Shown: piece after piece, positions 36,801 to 48,200 of the stretch | Position numbering within the stretch: position 1 is the first letter of the stretch | Layout of the letters: every line of letters starts with the position of its first letter | NCBI GenBank assembly: GCA_022414725.1 | Contig: CM039463.1 | Location: forward strand, 60,964,979-61,028,978 | Length of the DNA stretch: 64,000 nucleotides | Direction: 5' to 3' | Origin: Microglena sp. YARC | Taxonomy: Eukaryota > Chlorophyta > Chlorophyceae > Chlamydomonadales > Chlamydomonadaceae | The notes under the pieces: generated by a model | The model's database searches: none | Seen by the model: the letters and a program-made list of their open reading frames with translations, nothing else | What the model was told of the DNA's origin: nothing | Made by a program: the position numbers and the translations under genes

Positions 36801-39800
36801 GGGAGGGGAAGTACGGACACATCCCAAAAGATTTGCTAAAGGGAATCCCTAACGAACTGTCAGGCCTTTTTGGGAAAAAACACAACACCAGCAGGCATTC
36901 AAAAATCTTCAAGAACAGATCTGATGCTGTAGAATATGCAAACAAACACAAAGGAAATGTTATACCTATGGCAGATGACGTGTTTCTTGTAACCATCACA
37001 CAGAAAACAGAGCTCATAAACGGATTTCTACCAATGAGGTATGCTCTCACGAATCTAGCAAGATTCCAGATCAATGACGCATATGAAAAGCTGAGCGTCG
37101 ACAATCAAGTGCTTGCTGTAAAAACCGACTGCCTATATGCCATAATAAAAGACGGAAACTGTATCTAACAGCGAATTGGCCCATATTTCGGTCAATACAA
37201 GATATTGAAAGGATCCCTGCCTCCCAATAACGAGATTGTACAATACAAAACAAAACCAATCATAACATACCCAGAGCAAGATATTCGTATTGTTGACAAG
37301 GTTTTACCAAAAACAATCATTGATGGGTTTGCCGGTTGTGGAAAGAGCTATGCTGCTCAAGACTATGTCTATAAAACTTTGGGAAAAAATAAGAAACAAC
37401 GTTTTGAGGATAAGGAAATATTGGTGGTATGCCCATATAACTCCCAGGTAAACAATGTGCTAACGAAAAGCAGGGAAGACGGACATGATATCCAAGCATG
37501 CACATTTCACAATCTCATTGGCCTCAATTTCGAAGGAGAGCATGGGAAGAACAACGCATTTTCACTAGATGACATTAAAGCCATCATATTCGAGGAAGTA
37601 ATGTTGATGACCAGGAGACACATGAATGAAATGAACAAGTTCATGCACAAACACCCACATATATGTGTCATAGCCAATGGGGATTCACACCAACTGGAAT
37701 CGATTGATGATGATGCTACAATTGAGATGAAATGTGGGTATGTGCAAAAAAAAATCGATAATAAATATACATTAACATTCAACCATAGACTGAAAACACA
37801 ACAAGACAGAGATGATATGCTCCTCATCCAAGACGACCTATTTGACGAAACCAAAGATTTACAAGAAACCATCAAAAAATGGTTCGGGGATAGAATACTT
37901 TCCTCGTTAGAAGATGTTAATAAGGTAAAAATAGAGAGAGCAATCAGCTATCTTGTGTACAGCTCAAAGGTTTTAAACACTTTCGTGGACGATCGCCTGG
38001 ACAAAAGTAAAAAGCGAAAGGCAGCACAATGCTATACGCTGGCGGATGGCAAAACATATCACTTCGGCCAAGAGCTAGTTTGCAAAACCAATATCACGAG
38101 GAGTTATAAATACAAGGACGATGGGGAAGAGAAAACAGCAACAATCAAGTTGCGTCCGAGTCAGAGGTACAGGTAATGATAACGCCTGGTGGGGCGTGGT
38201 GTTAAGGGAGCCCGTCGTACGCGGGTAGGGAGCGGTCTCCTACCTCAACTGGACAAGCTACCATCGCGGTTGACGACGACCTGCAACGCCAAGAGTGACC
38301 GAAGGGGGAGTCGAACCCCCGACTCTTCGTTCCTTAGCAATCTGGTCTACCACTAGACCATTGTAATCGCTAAAGAGGCTATCAGAGGTACACAATAATC
38401 GGGCAGACCAAAAAGGAATTCAAACTACAGGACATCTCGTCTGAACACATCAAAATAGATATAACGCACGACATGATCTGCAAGAGGTTCGATCTAAGTC
38501 ACTGTAATACGTGTCACAGCGAACAAGGGTCTTGCATTGCAGAGAAGTTTGTAATAACAGATCTGCTTACAATCACGGACAGGAGATGGGTGTACTCAGC
38601 TGTATCTAGGTGCAGCAAGCTATCTGACGTACATTTTCTGCAGATGGACTTGACAGACCTGAGGTTAGACGAGTTCTTCAAAGAAAAAATACAGGAAGAC
38701 AAAAAACAAGACAAGTCGAAGAAACGTGATTATGACTACATGTTAGAGGAGTATGTAGACGTGGAATGGTGCAAGGAGCAATACATCAAAAACAATGTAT
38801 GTATTGGATGTCACGGACACATGAAGGTTGAGAAGAGCAGCAAAGTTCAATGTACTGTTGACAGAATAGATAATGGATTTGCACACTTCAAGTGGAATTG
38901 CAGATTAATGTGCAATAAGTGCAATACCGCGAAAAATAAGTTTAACGTCCTAATATATATAGGATGACGGAGCTTGAATCTATTTTAAAAAATAATCCGA
39001 ATCTAAAATTGCTGTCCAAGGCAAAGCTATTTACTAGATTAAAAGATGACGGGATTACCAAACGAGATATTGAAGATAACTTCAATCCACGAGAACTCAC
39101 ACAAATATATCAAAAACCACAAAATACCAAATTCAAATTCAAATAACCGCCCCTCCAAGATCTTTTCAAATAGATGTTGCAATTATGCCATTGTCGAGCA
39201 AGAGGATAAATAATAACATAAATCAAATTCTTATGTGCATAGACATCATTTCTAGAAAGGCTTATTGTTACCCATTGAAAAGCGGTAAGATGGATGACGT
39301 TTTAGACGGCTATCAGAAATTTATAGGCGATGTAGACGAAGATATCAACAGTGTATCAGGAGATAATTTTTTTGCATCTTCAATATTTGAGTCTTTCAAT
39401 AAATAACTAAATAAAAGGATTTTTACAGACGTTGCAAAAGAAGACCACATTACTCTGATGGGGAACAAGCTGGGAATCGTTGACCGCTTTACCAGGACTC
39501 TGAAAGGTTTGATAAAGAAACACTCACTGGAGAACAAGACTAAAAAATTGGTAGATGCACTTGGTGATATTGTTGAGCTTTACAACAATACAGCCCATTC
39601 TGGGTTGAAAGATGCAACCCCAGAAGAAGTGTATGATGATTATGACTACAGCCAAAAGCTATATGAAGCTCAGTCAAAAAAGAATGAAAAGATGAATGAC
39701 AAAGTGACCATGAAAGTAGGAGACAGAGTGCGTGTAATGTTGCAGAAGAAGACCTTTGAAAAGGAGAAAGCCACGTTTTCCACAGAGATTTACACCATTG

Positions 39801-42208
39801 AAGAGCACATAGGATATAGATTCAAGCTGAAAGGAGTCAAACGCCTATATAGACCAAGCGAAATGAACATTGTTACAAATGTGAAAGACAGATTAGAGCC
39901 AGAAAAAGAAGACAATCAAATCAGAAGGATGCAAAGGTCAAATGCATTTAATTCCTATGACGAGATTGTTACAACTCTTGATAAGAAGGACGAACCAAAA
40001 GCAAAAAGAACAGTGCGAAAGCCCAAACGGTTTGCTGAGTAACAGCGGCGTTCCGCTAACCAACAGTCATTCGCTTCGCTCATGACTTCCTCTTGACTTC
40101 CTCCATTCCTCCTCCTGCGAGTAGCGGGGGCGGAGAGTAGAAAGGTGTAACAAAGTGTAATAAATCGTATTTTGTCGTATTTTGTCGTATTTTGATTCGG
40201 CTGGAATTCTAGGGGGGGGCAAGGTCCATACTGTGGACGTTGGGGGGGGGTAAACGTTGTACTGGGCCTGCCGACGACTACTATTTTTTCTTATCCATTC
40301 GTGTAACCTCCCGTCACGCAGTGATGGTCGCGTCAGCTCCCGAATCTTAGGCGAATCATCCATGGCAAATCACGGTATTGATCGATCATTTGAGAGAATA
40401 TCGACAGAACGCCCACGAAAAACAAATAGCCCGGGCCATCGCTACACAGTCGCGGAAATTACCTACCCTTCTTTGGCATTTTTCGGAATTTTCTATATAC
40501 TCGGGAAAGATGCCGTCGTGCCGCTAGTGCCATACTTACTCACATGCATACGCATACGAATGAGACACCAGACCGAACACTCACTTCCTGTGCGTTTTTC
40601 AAATACCTTCCACAGGATAGGCCCAGCGGCAACTCCGCTGGTTTTGGGTTTGTCAAGTTTCAGGAGAAGAATGCAGCAGAGAAGGCACTGCTTGCACTGA
40701 ACGGCAATTACCATCTGGGCCACGAGCTGAGAGTGAACTGGGCACTCCCGAACAGCTACAATGACTACAACATGCACCAGCTTTTCGTCGGCGATCTGCC
40801 TGCAGATATTACGGATGCCCAGCTGTACAATGCCTTCTGCACCTCCGGACAATGCTCGTGAGTTTGTAGCAGATGTCGCGAAATAGGTAGATAAACGACA
40901 TGCTTACTTGAACTTCACTGCTGGTCCTAAGTGAATAAGGCTCCCATGCTGGTAAATATTCCAGTTTATTTGTAATGCACTTGCATCGCGGTCCGCTAGA
41001 TCTCTCGTTGATGAGCCTTCTACCCATATTGGATTGCATTCGGGGCCGGGCCACTAGCTTACAAAATTGCGTTTCGGAGCGGTGGTTGATTTCGGAGCTT
41101 TCACTGCAGTCTGCGCGCTCGTGGGTTTGATGGATTCAAACTTGATGTCCACGCATGAGGGGACCCACCAACTGTCATAACATTCGGCTTGCACTTGGCA
41201 TTGTGTTCTGAGCACTTCATTGCAAATGAATAGCCGAGTGCCTTACTTGCGCTCCCTGCCCTTGTCTAAAAAAACCTGCGGGAATCTGCAGAAATGTAAC
41301 TGACACGCCCAGTCACCCGGGTACCCAGGGTACTACATCGCGCGCGCGATTGCGCGAAAGCGGGCAGGGTTTTGGACCCTGACTGCGCTAAACGGGCAGT
41401 TGTTTTGACTACCTGTGCGCTCTCCTATTTTGACTGGCTGTGCGCTTTCTGCGCTTTCTCTCTTTCCCCAGATCAGATAGAGTGATACCTCGTGCTCTGC
41501 TGAACTGGACTGACCTGAGATCCTGAGCTATTAAGAAAGCGTCCCTTGTTTGCCCTCGATAACCTTCTGCTTGCAACTTGCTTAATTGATTTTGCACGCA
41601 CGCATCAAGTCGGTTGTAAAGTTCAGCTAATGCTGCGAGAATTAGCTTCGCTTTCTCGAGTAGAGTGCTCCCTCTCCTCCTCCGTCGATTCCTGATAGGT
41701 GCTCCATGCCTCCTCCACCATCCCTCCCTCGCCATCCGTGCTGGTGTCGGTTGAAGGGTTTGATCTCCGTGATACATATCTCGTGGTAATATTTGTTCCG
41801 ACGCTCTGTTTTATGCCTTGGGTTTTCAGCACGCATAATCTTTCCATGCTCAAGATGCGCGGTTCCGGCAGATGAATGCCCAGTCAATAGCATTGCTGCC
41901 ATGCGAATGTGGTTAGTTAGGATTACTGTTTCCTTTTTCGGCCACGAGCAGCAGCTTGTACGCAGCTCCCCTGGCTGGCAAATCAGCCAGACCGAAATTC
42001 ATCCTAGCGCACCTTGAAGCTGACGCCATCAGCTTTCTAGCGCTGCTGAAAACTCATGTTTGAGGCTTAGCCCAGTGGCTGGCTCAGAGAGCTGCCTAGA
42101 AGCTGCTGCTAGTAGCCGGAAATACAAACATTGTGCCTGAGTTGGCCAACAGCCAAGCAGTTCTATCAAGTGACAAGTCCCTGCCAGCCCTCCTACCCCC
42201 CCCCATAC

Positions 42209-42257
<49 letters not shown>

Positions 42258-45200
42258 AGCCCCCCCCCCCCCCCACCACCAACACCCCCCTAACCACCAC
42301 CAACTTCTTAGCCCCATGCCCCCATTTCTTTCTCTTTAACCCACATTCTCCCAAACCCTCTCTCCTTCTTCCTACACAGTCCCTAATCCACCTTACCAAC
42401 TCTATTTGCAGGGATGTTCGTATTATGTGGGACCACACCACTGGCCGCTCCAAAGGTTACGGCTTTGTATCTTTCCACATCAAGGAGGATGCTGATAACG
42501 CATTGGTCAAGATGCACGGTAGTCTTATTGGCGGAAGGAAGATCCGGTGTGGATGGGCTCAGCATAAGCAAGACGATTGCTCTACGACTCCCGACCATGA
42601 TTCGATTGACAGGTAGGACAGGGATTTCCTCTCCCCCACCAGGGTGCTTGCAAAGGCCAAGTTGGCCAGCGCACTTGAAAACACAAAAACTGCGCTTTGT
42701 AGTGCAAAAAGCGCAAAAATTGCTTGCTGCGCCCTCAGGGGGTTGCAATAAACTGCACTTAAAGCGCAGAGGGGGTCAAAAAGTCAGCGCTCACAAGCGC
42801 AAAAGCGCGTGCTTTGAATTACCCTGCCCCCCACCCGACCCTCCTGAGCTTGATAACAACTGTTTAGCTGTTAAATCTCTTTTCAACTTTGCAACTTGGT
42901 GCTTGTTTGCAAAGCCCATCCATCCAGCACAAACATTAACGTAGTCAACATCCCACCCAAGTAGACAGAGCATAAACTAAAAACAAAAATTGTCAGCTGT
43001 TTTATCTTTTTCCACCCTTGCATGTTTCGGCGCTTTCAGGGCCCATCCATCGAGCACAAGCGATTACGTGGTTAACACCCCACCCTAATGGACAGAACAT
43101 GAACTAAATTCTCAACTTTGTAATCTCTTTCCACCCTTGTACATTGGTGCTTGCAGGGCCCATCCATCCAACACAAACGATTCCATGGTTAACACCCCAT
43201 CCGAGTGGACAGAGCATAAACTAAACTGTTCCAAATTGTAATCACTTTCCACCCTTGTACCTTGGTGCTTGCAGGTCCGATCCATCCAACACACACGATT
43301 CCGTGGTTAACACCCCACCCGAGTGGACAGAGCATAAAATATTTGTTTCCTAATTGTAATCTCTTTCCACCCTTGCTACTTGGTGCTTGCAGGGCCGATC
43401 CATCCAACACACACGATTCCGTGGTTAACACCCCACCCGAGTTGACAGAGCATACACTAAACTTTTCAAAATTGTAATCTCTTTCTAACCTTGCTACTTG
43501 GTGTTTGCAGGGCTGATCCATCCAACACGAACGTTTACGTGGGCAACATCCCACCGGAGTGGATAGAGCACGAGCTAACCAACCACTTCTCTGATAGGTT
43601 AGGGTTTACAGTTTAGGTTTAGAGCTAACCAACCACTTCTCTGGTAGGTTAGGGTTTACAGTTTAGGTTTAGAGCTAACCAACCACTTCTCTGGTAGGTT
43701 AGGGTTCACAGTTTAGGTTTAGAGCCAACCAACCACTTCTCTGGTAGGTTAGGGTTCAGGTTTTAGGGTGTAGGATTTAGGGTTTATGTTTAGATCTAAC
43801 CAACCACTTCTCTGGTAGGTTAGGGTTCACAGTTTAGGTTTAGAGCTAACCAACCACTTCTCTGGTAGGTTAGGGTTCACAGTTTAGGTTTAGAGCTAAC
43901 CAACCACTTCTCTGGTAGGTTAGGGTATCACAGTTTAGGTTTATAGCTAACCAACCACTTCTCTGGTAGGTTAGGGTTCACAGTTTAGGTTTAGAGCTAA
44001 CCAACCACTTCTCTGGTAGGTTAGGGTTCAGGTTTAGGTTAAGAGCTAACCATCCACTTCTCTCGTATGTTAGGGTTTAGGGTTTAGGTTTAGTGCTAGC
44101 CGAGCACTTATAGTTTATTTATTTATCGGAACTGAATTCGCCAAAGTAGCTGCAATTGGTCACTTTGTTAAGTTTGTACTTCAGCTAAGTTTGTACTTTT
44201 TGTTGCAGTCTATGGCCGTATTGCCGAGGTCAAGCTCCACACATAAGGCGGCTAAGGGTTTGTCACGTTCATACACACTCAACACTAACCAACCCATGCC
44301 CTTGACACCCTACACCAAGCACTAACTCCCCTCCTTGTTTTGGTTTGTTACAGTACACGGTCATATTGACAAAGTCAAGCTCCACACAAAAGCTGGCTAT
44401 GGGTGTGTCATGTTTATACAAACCCTACACTAAATAACCCCTGCCCTTGACACCCTACACTGAGCTATGACTCCCCTCCTTGTTTTGGTTTGTTACAGTA
44501 CACGGTCATATTGCCAAAGCCAGCTCCAAACAAAAGCTGGCTACGGGTGTGTCATGTTTACACACACCCTACACTAAAGAACCCCTGCCCTTGACACCCT
44601 ACACTGAGCTATGCCTCCCCTCCTTGGTTTGGTTTGATACAGTACACGGTCATATTGCCAAAGCCAGCTCCAAACAAAAGCTGGCTATGGGTGTGTCATG
44701 TTTACACACACCCTACACTAAAGAACCCCTGCCCTTGACATCCTACACTGAGCTATGACTCTCCTCCTTGGTTTGGTTTGATACAGTACACGGTCATATT
44801 GCCAAAGCCAGCTCCAAACAAAAGCTGGCTATGGGTGTGTCATGTTTACACACACCCTACACTAAAGAACCCCTGCCCTTGACACCCTACACTGAGCTAT
44901 GCCTCCCCTCCTTGGTTTGGTTTGATACAGTACACGGTCATATTGCCAAACTCAAACTCCACACGAAAGCTGGCTATGGGTGTGTCATGTTTATACACAC
45001 CCTACACTAAAGAACCCCTGCCCTTGACACCCTACACTGAGCTATGCCTCCCCTCCTTGGTTTGGTTTGATACAGTACACGGTCTTATTGCCAAAGCCAG
45101 CTCCAAACAAAAGCTGGCTATGGGTGTGTCATGTTTACACACACCCTACACTAAAGAACCCCTGCCCTTGACACCCTACACTGAGCTATGCCTCCCCTCC

Positions 45201-48200
45201 TTGGTTTGGCTTGATACAGTACACGGTCATATTGCCAAAGCCAGCTCCAAACAAAAGCTGGCTATGGGTGTGTCATGTTTACACACACCCTACACTAAAG
45301 AACCCCTGCCCTTGACACCCTACACTGAGCTATGCCTCCCCTCCTTGGTTTGGCTTGATACAGTACACGGTCATATTGCCAAACCCAGCTCCAAACAAAA
45401 GCTGGCTATGGGTGTGTCATGTTTACACACACCCTACACTAAAGAACCCCTGCCCTTGACACCCTACACTGAGCTATGACTCTCCTCCTTGGTTTGTTAC
45501 AGTATACGGTCATATTGTCAAAGTCAAGCTCCACACGAAAGCTGGCTTTGGGTGTGTCATGTTTACACATTCCCTAAGCACCAACCCCCACCTTGATTTT
45601 GTTTTTTTATCACAGTCTACGGCCGTATTGCCAAGGTCTAGCTTTGCTACATTTAAAAGGTCACTGGTCACTTTGTGAACTTGGTACTTCAGCTGAGTTT
45701 GTACTTCAGCAGACTTTGTACTTTTTGTTGCAGTCTACGGCGATATTGCCGAGGTCAAGCTCCACAAGAAAGGCGGCTATGGGTTTGTCAAGTTTTGCGC
45801 GCATGAATCTGCAGTGAAGGCCATTGTTGACCTCCAAGGCAAGGACTGCCAGGGCAGGGTAAGTCATAGCATGTACATTGATTTTTGTAAGCAAAACAAA
45901 ACTATGTTTGGATTCCACCACCACCATTGTTCAGGTATTGAAGTGCTCATGGGGCAAGAACATCTCCCTCTTGATGCCGTTGAAACCCCACACTGCCCTA
46001 TCACATGCCACCACCCACCACCACCCAACCACAACCATCCAAGCACAACCACTCACCGACACCACCATTCTTCAGGTATTAAAGTGCTCCCAGGCAAGAA
46101 CAACTCCCTCCTGATGCCGTTGAAACCCCACACTGACCTATCACATGCCACCACCCACCACCACTTAACCACAACCACCCAAGCACAACCACTCACTGAC
46201 ACCACCATTCTTCAGGTATTAAAGTGCTCCCGGGCAAGAACAACTCCCTCCTGATGCCGTTGAAACCCCACATTGCCCTATCGGATGCCAACACCAACCA
46301 CCAACCACCACCATTGTTCAGGTATTGAAGTTCTCCTGGGGCAAGAACATCTCCCTCTTGATGCCGTTGAAAACCCACACTGCCCTATTGGATGCCAACC
46401 ACCACCACCACCACCACCACCACCACCACCATTGTTCAGGTATCGAAGTGCTCATAGGGCAAGAACATCTCCCTCCTGATGCCGTTGAAACCCCACACTG
46501 CCCTATCGGATACCACCACCAACCACCAACCACCAACCACCACCACCGCCACCACCAACCACCCACCCACCCACCCACGACCACCACCAGAACCACCACC
46601 ATTCTTCAGGTATCAAAGTGCCCCTGGGGTAAGAAAATATTTCTCCTGATAACGTTGAAACCCCAAATTGCTCTATCGGATGCCACCACCACCACCACTA
46701 CCACCACCTTCACCCACCCACCACCACCACCACCACCACCACCACCAATGTTCAGGCATTGAAGTGCTCCTGGGGTAAGAACATCTCTCTCCTGATGTCG
46801 TTGAAACCCCAAATTGCTCTATCGGATGCCACTACCACCACCACCACCACCACCAACCAACCAACCGCCCGCGACCAACAATGTTCAGGTATTGAAGTGC
46901 TCCTGGGGTAAGAACATCTCCCTCCTGATGCCCTTGAAACCCCACATTGCCCTATCGGATGCCAACATCAACCCCCACCACCCACTCACCCAACCACCCA
47001 CCACCACCAATGTTCAGGTATTGAAGTGCTCCTGGGGTAAGAACATCTCCCTCCTGATGCCCTTGAAACCCCACATTGCCCTGTCGGATGCCAACACCAA
47101 CCACCACCACCCACTCACCCAACCACCCACCACCACCGATGTTCAGGTATTGAAGTGCTCCTGGGGCAAGAACATCTCCCTCCTGATGCCGGTGAAACCC
47201 CACGCTGCCCTATCGGATGCCAACACCCTTCAGCTCCCTGTTTTGGGAGGTCTGGAGTGGTTGTCCCTCTCCTCTCACGGTCGCCTGTCCCTGAACCAGG
47301 GCCCCCTGTCTCCTCTCTCCTCCATCACTGCCATGCATCCTAAATTGGCACGGGACAGCTCCCTGGCAGCAGTGCGTCCTAATTTGGCATGGGTCAGCTC
47401 CATGACTGCCATGCATCCTAAATTGGCACGGGACAGCTCCCTGGCAGCAGTGCGTCCTAATTTGGCACGGGTCAGCTCCATGACTGCCATGCATCCTAAA
47501 TTGGCACGGGACAGCTCCATGGCAGCAGTGCGTCCTAATTTGGCACGGGTCAACTCCATGACTGCCATGCATCCTAATTTGGCACGGGTCAGCTCCATGA
47601 CTGCCATGCATCCTAATTTGGCACGGGTCAGCTCCATGGCGGCCATGCGTCCTAATTTGGCACGGGTCAGCTCCATGACTGCCATGCATCCTAATTTGGC
47701 ACGGGTCAGCTCCATGACTGCCATGCATCCTAATTTGGCATGGGACAGCTCCATGGCGGCCATGCATCCTAACTTGGCGCAGGACAGCTCCATGGCTGCA
47801 GTGCACCCTAATTCGTAAGTGACAGCCTTAACGCAGTGCATCCTAATTTGGCAGGTGACAGCCTGGACACCTTCAACACGGGTTTGCTGAGAGGGCTGGA
47901 CCAAGACACATTGAATATGTTGGCGGCAGGTGGGCTGTCCCAGCTAAATATGGGGGGGCTGTCCCAGCTGAATATGGGGGGCCTGCCCTCCACTGAGAGC
48001 AGCTACATGGGCGCCCAACCCACCCACCAGTACAATCAGAACCAGAGCCAAATGCCGGCCCAGCAGAATATGGGGGGCCTGCCCTCCACTGAGAGCAGCT
48101 ACATGGGCGCCCAACCCACCCACCAGTACAATCAGAACCAGAGCCAAATGCTGGCCCAGCAAAATATGGGGGGCCTGCCCTCCACTGAGAGCAGCTACAT

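Larger units (their letters stand above)
34771..38967 (+). pseudogene. polB: DNA polymerase B - SF1 helicase - HNH-like fusion, interrupted
   Basis: One long gene, read in order. N-terminus from ATG 34,771 in one frame to about 34,995, where an A8 run shifts to the main frame. Polymerase B palm motifs: A as LDINKHYFTC, B as KGIPNELSGLFGKK, C as VKTDCLYAI, the protein-primed (Polinton) type; no exonuclease DxE was evident. A TAA at 37,166-37,168 follows NCI, and the same frame goes straight on (QRIGPYFGQYK) to an SF1 helicase: Walker A GFAGCGKS, Walker B IIFEE, motif III NGDSHQL, motif IV TFNHRL. After a SINE insertion (38,172-38,381) the frame resumes with motifs V-VI (CHSEQGS, VYSAVSRC) and a C-terminal zinc domain (CIGCHGHM ... 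VDRIDN ... CNKCNTAKN). Removing the insert restores the helicase frame exactly. About 1,325 residues when intact. Confidence 0.88.
13249..40540. mobile_element. Integrated Polinton-like virus (provirus)
   Basis: Defined by inverted termini beginning AGTAAGTATGGCACTAGC, a 6-bp CACATG duplication, and virus hallmark genes: double-jelly-roll-type capsid proteins, FtsK/HerA packaging ATPase, protein-primed-type DNA polymerase B and a retroviral-type integrase. Removing the Gypsy insertion (13,261 bp with its duplication) and the SINE (221 bp) leaves about 13.8 kb. Genes diverge from about 33.52 kb: virion genes leftward, fibre, replication and integration genes rightward. A cysteine protease of the Ulp1 type, common in Polintons, was not recognised. 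It lies in intron 2 of the host gene. Several genes have stops or frame changes, so this copy looks defective. Confidence 0.92.

Noticed and set aside
38290..38381. Functional tRNA gene on the minus strand
   Set aside because: A and B boxes and the D- and T-stems are present, but acceptor and anticodon stems do not pair and an 11-bp target duplication surrounds a longer insert; a SINE head explains it better.
15868..39406. Genetic code with TAA and TAG read as glutamine
   Set aside because: Natural ends of these same genes use TAA (capsid genes, ATPase, integrase) and the host gene ends at TAG, so general reassignment does not fit.
14226..40042. Viral Ulp1-type cysteine protease
   Set aside because: Looked for a His-Asp-Cys pattern in all viral frames; the NGACAIEAIL segment in the polymerase N-terminus was the only candidate and lacks matching His/Asp context.
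44060..44095. Telomere repeat (TTAGGG/TTTAGGG words)
   Set aside because: Only two or three words inside the exon 5 donor array; they come from the GGTTAGGGTT unit, not from a telomere.
46814..47818. 334-codon open frame as a protein
   Set aside because: It reads through microexon copies, CCA spacers and the 39-bp array (a multiple of three), and conflicts with the RRM3 splice solution.
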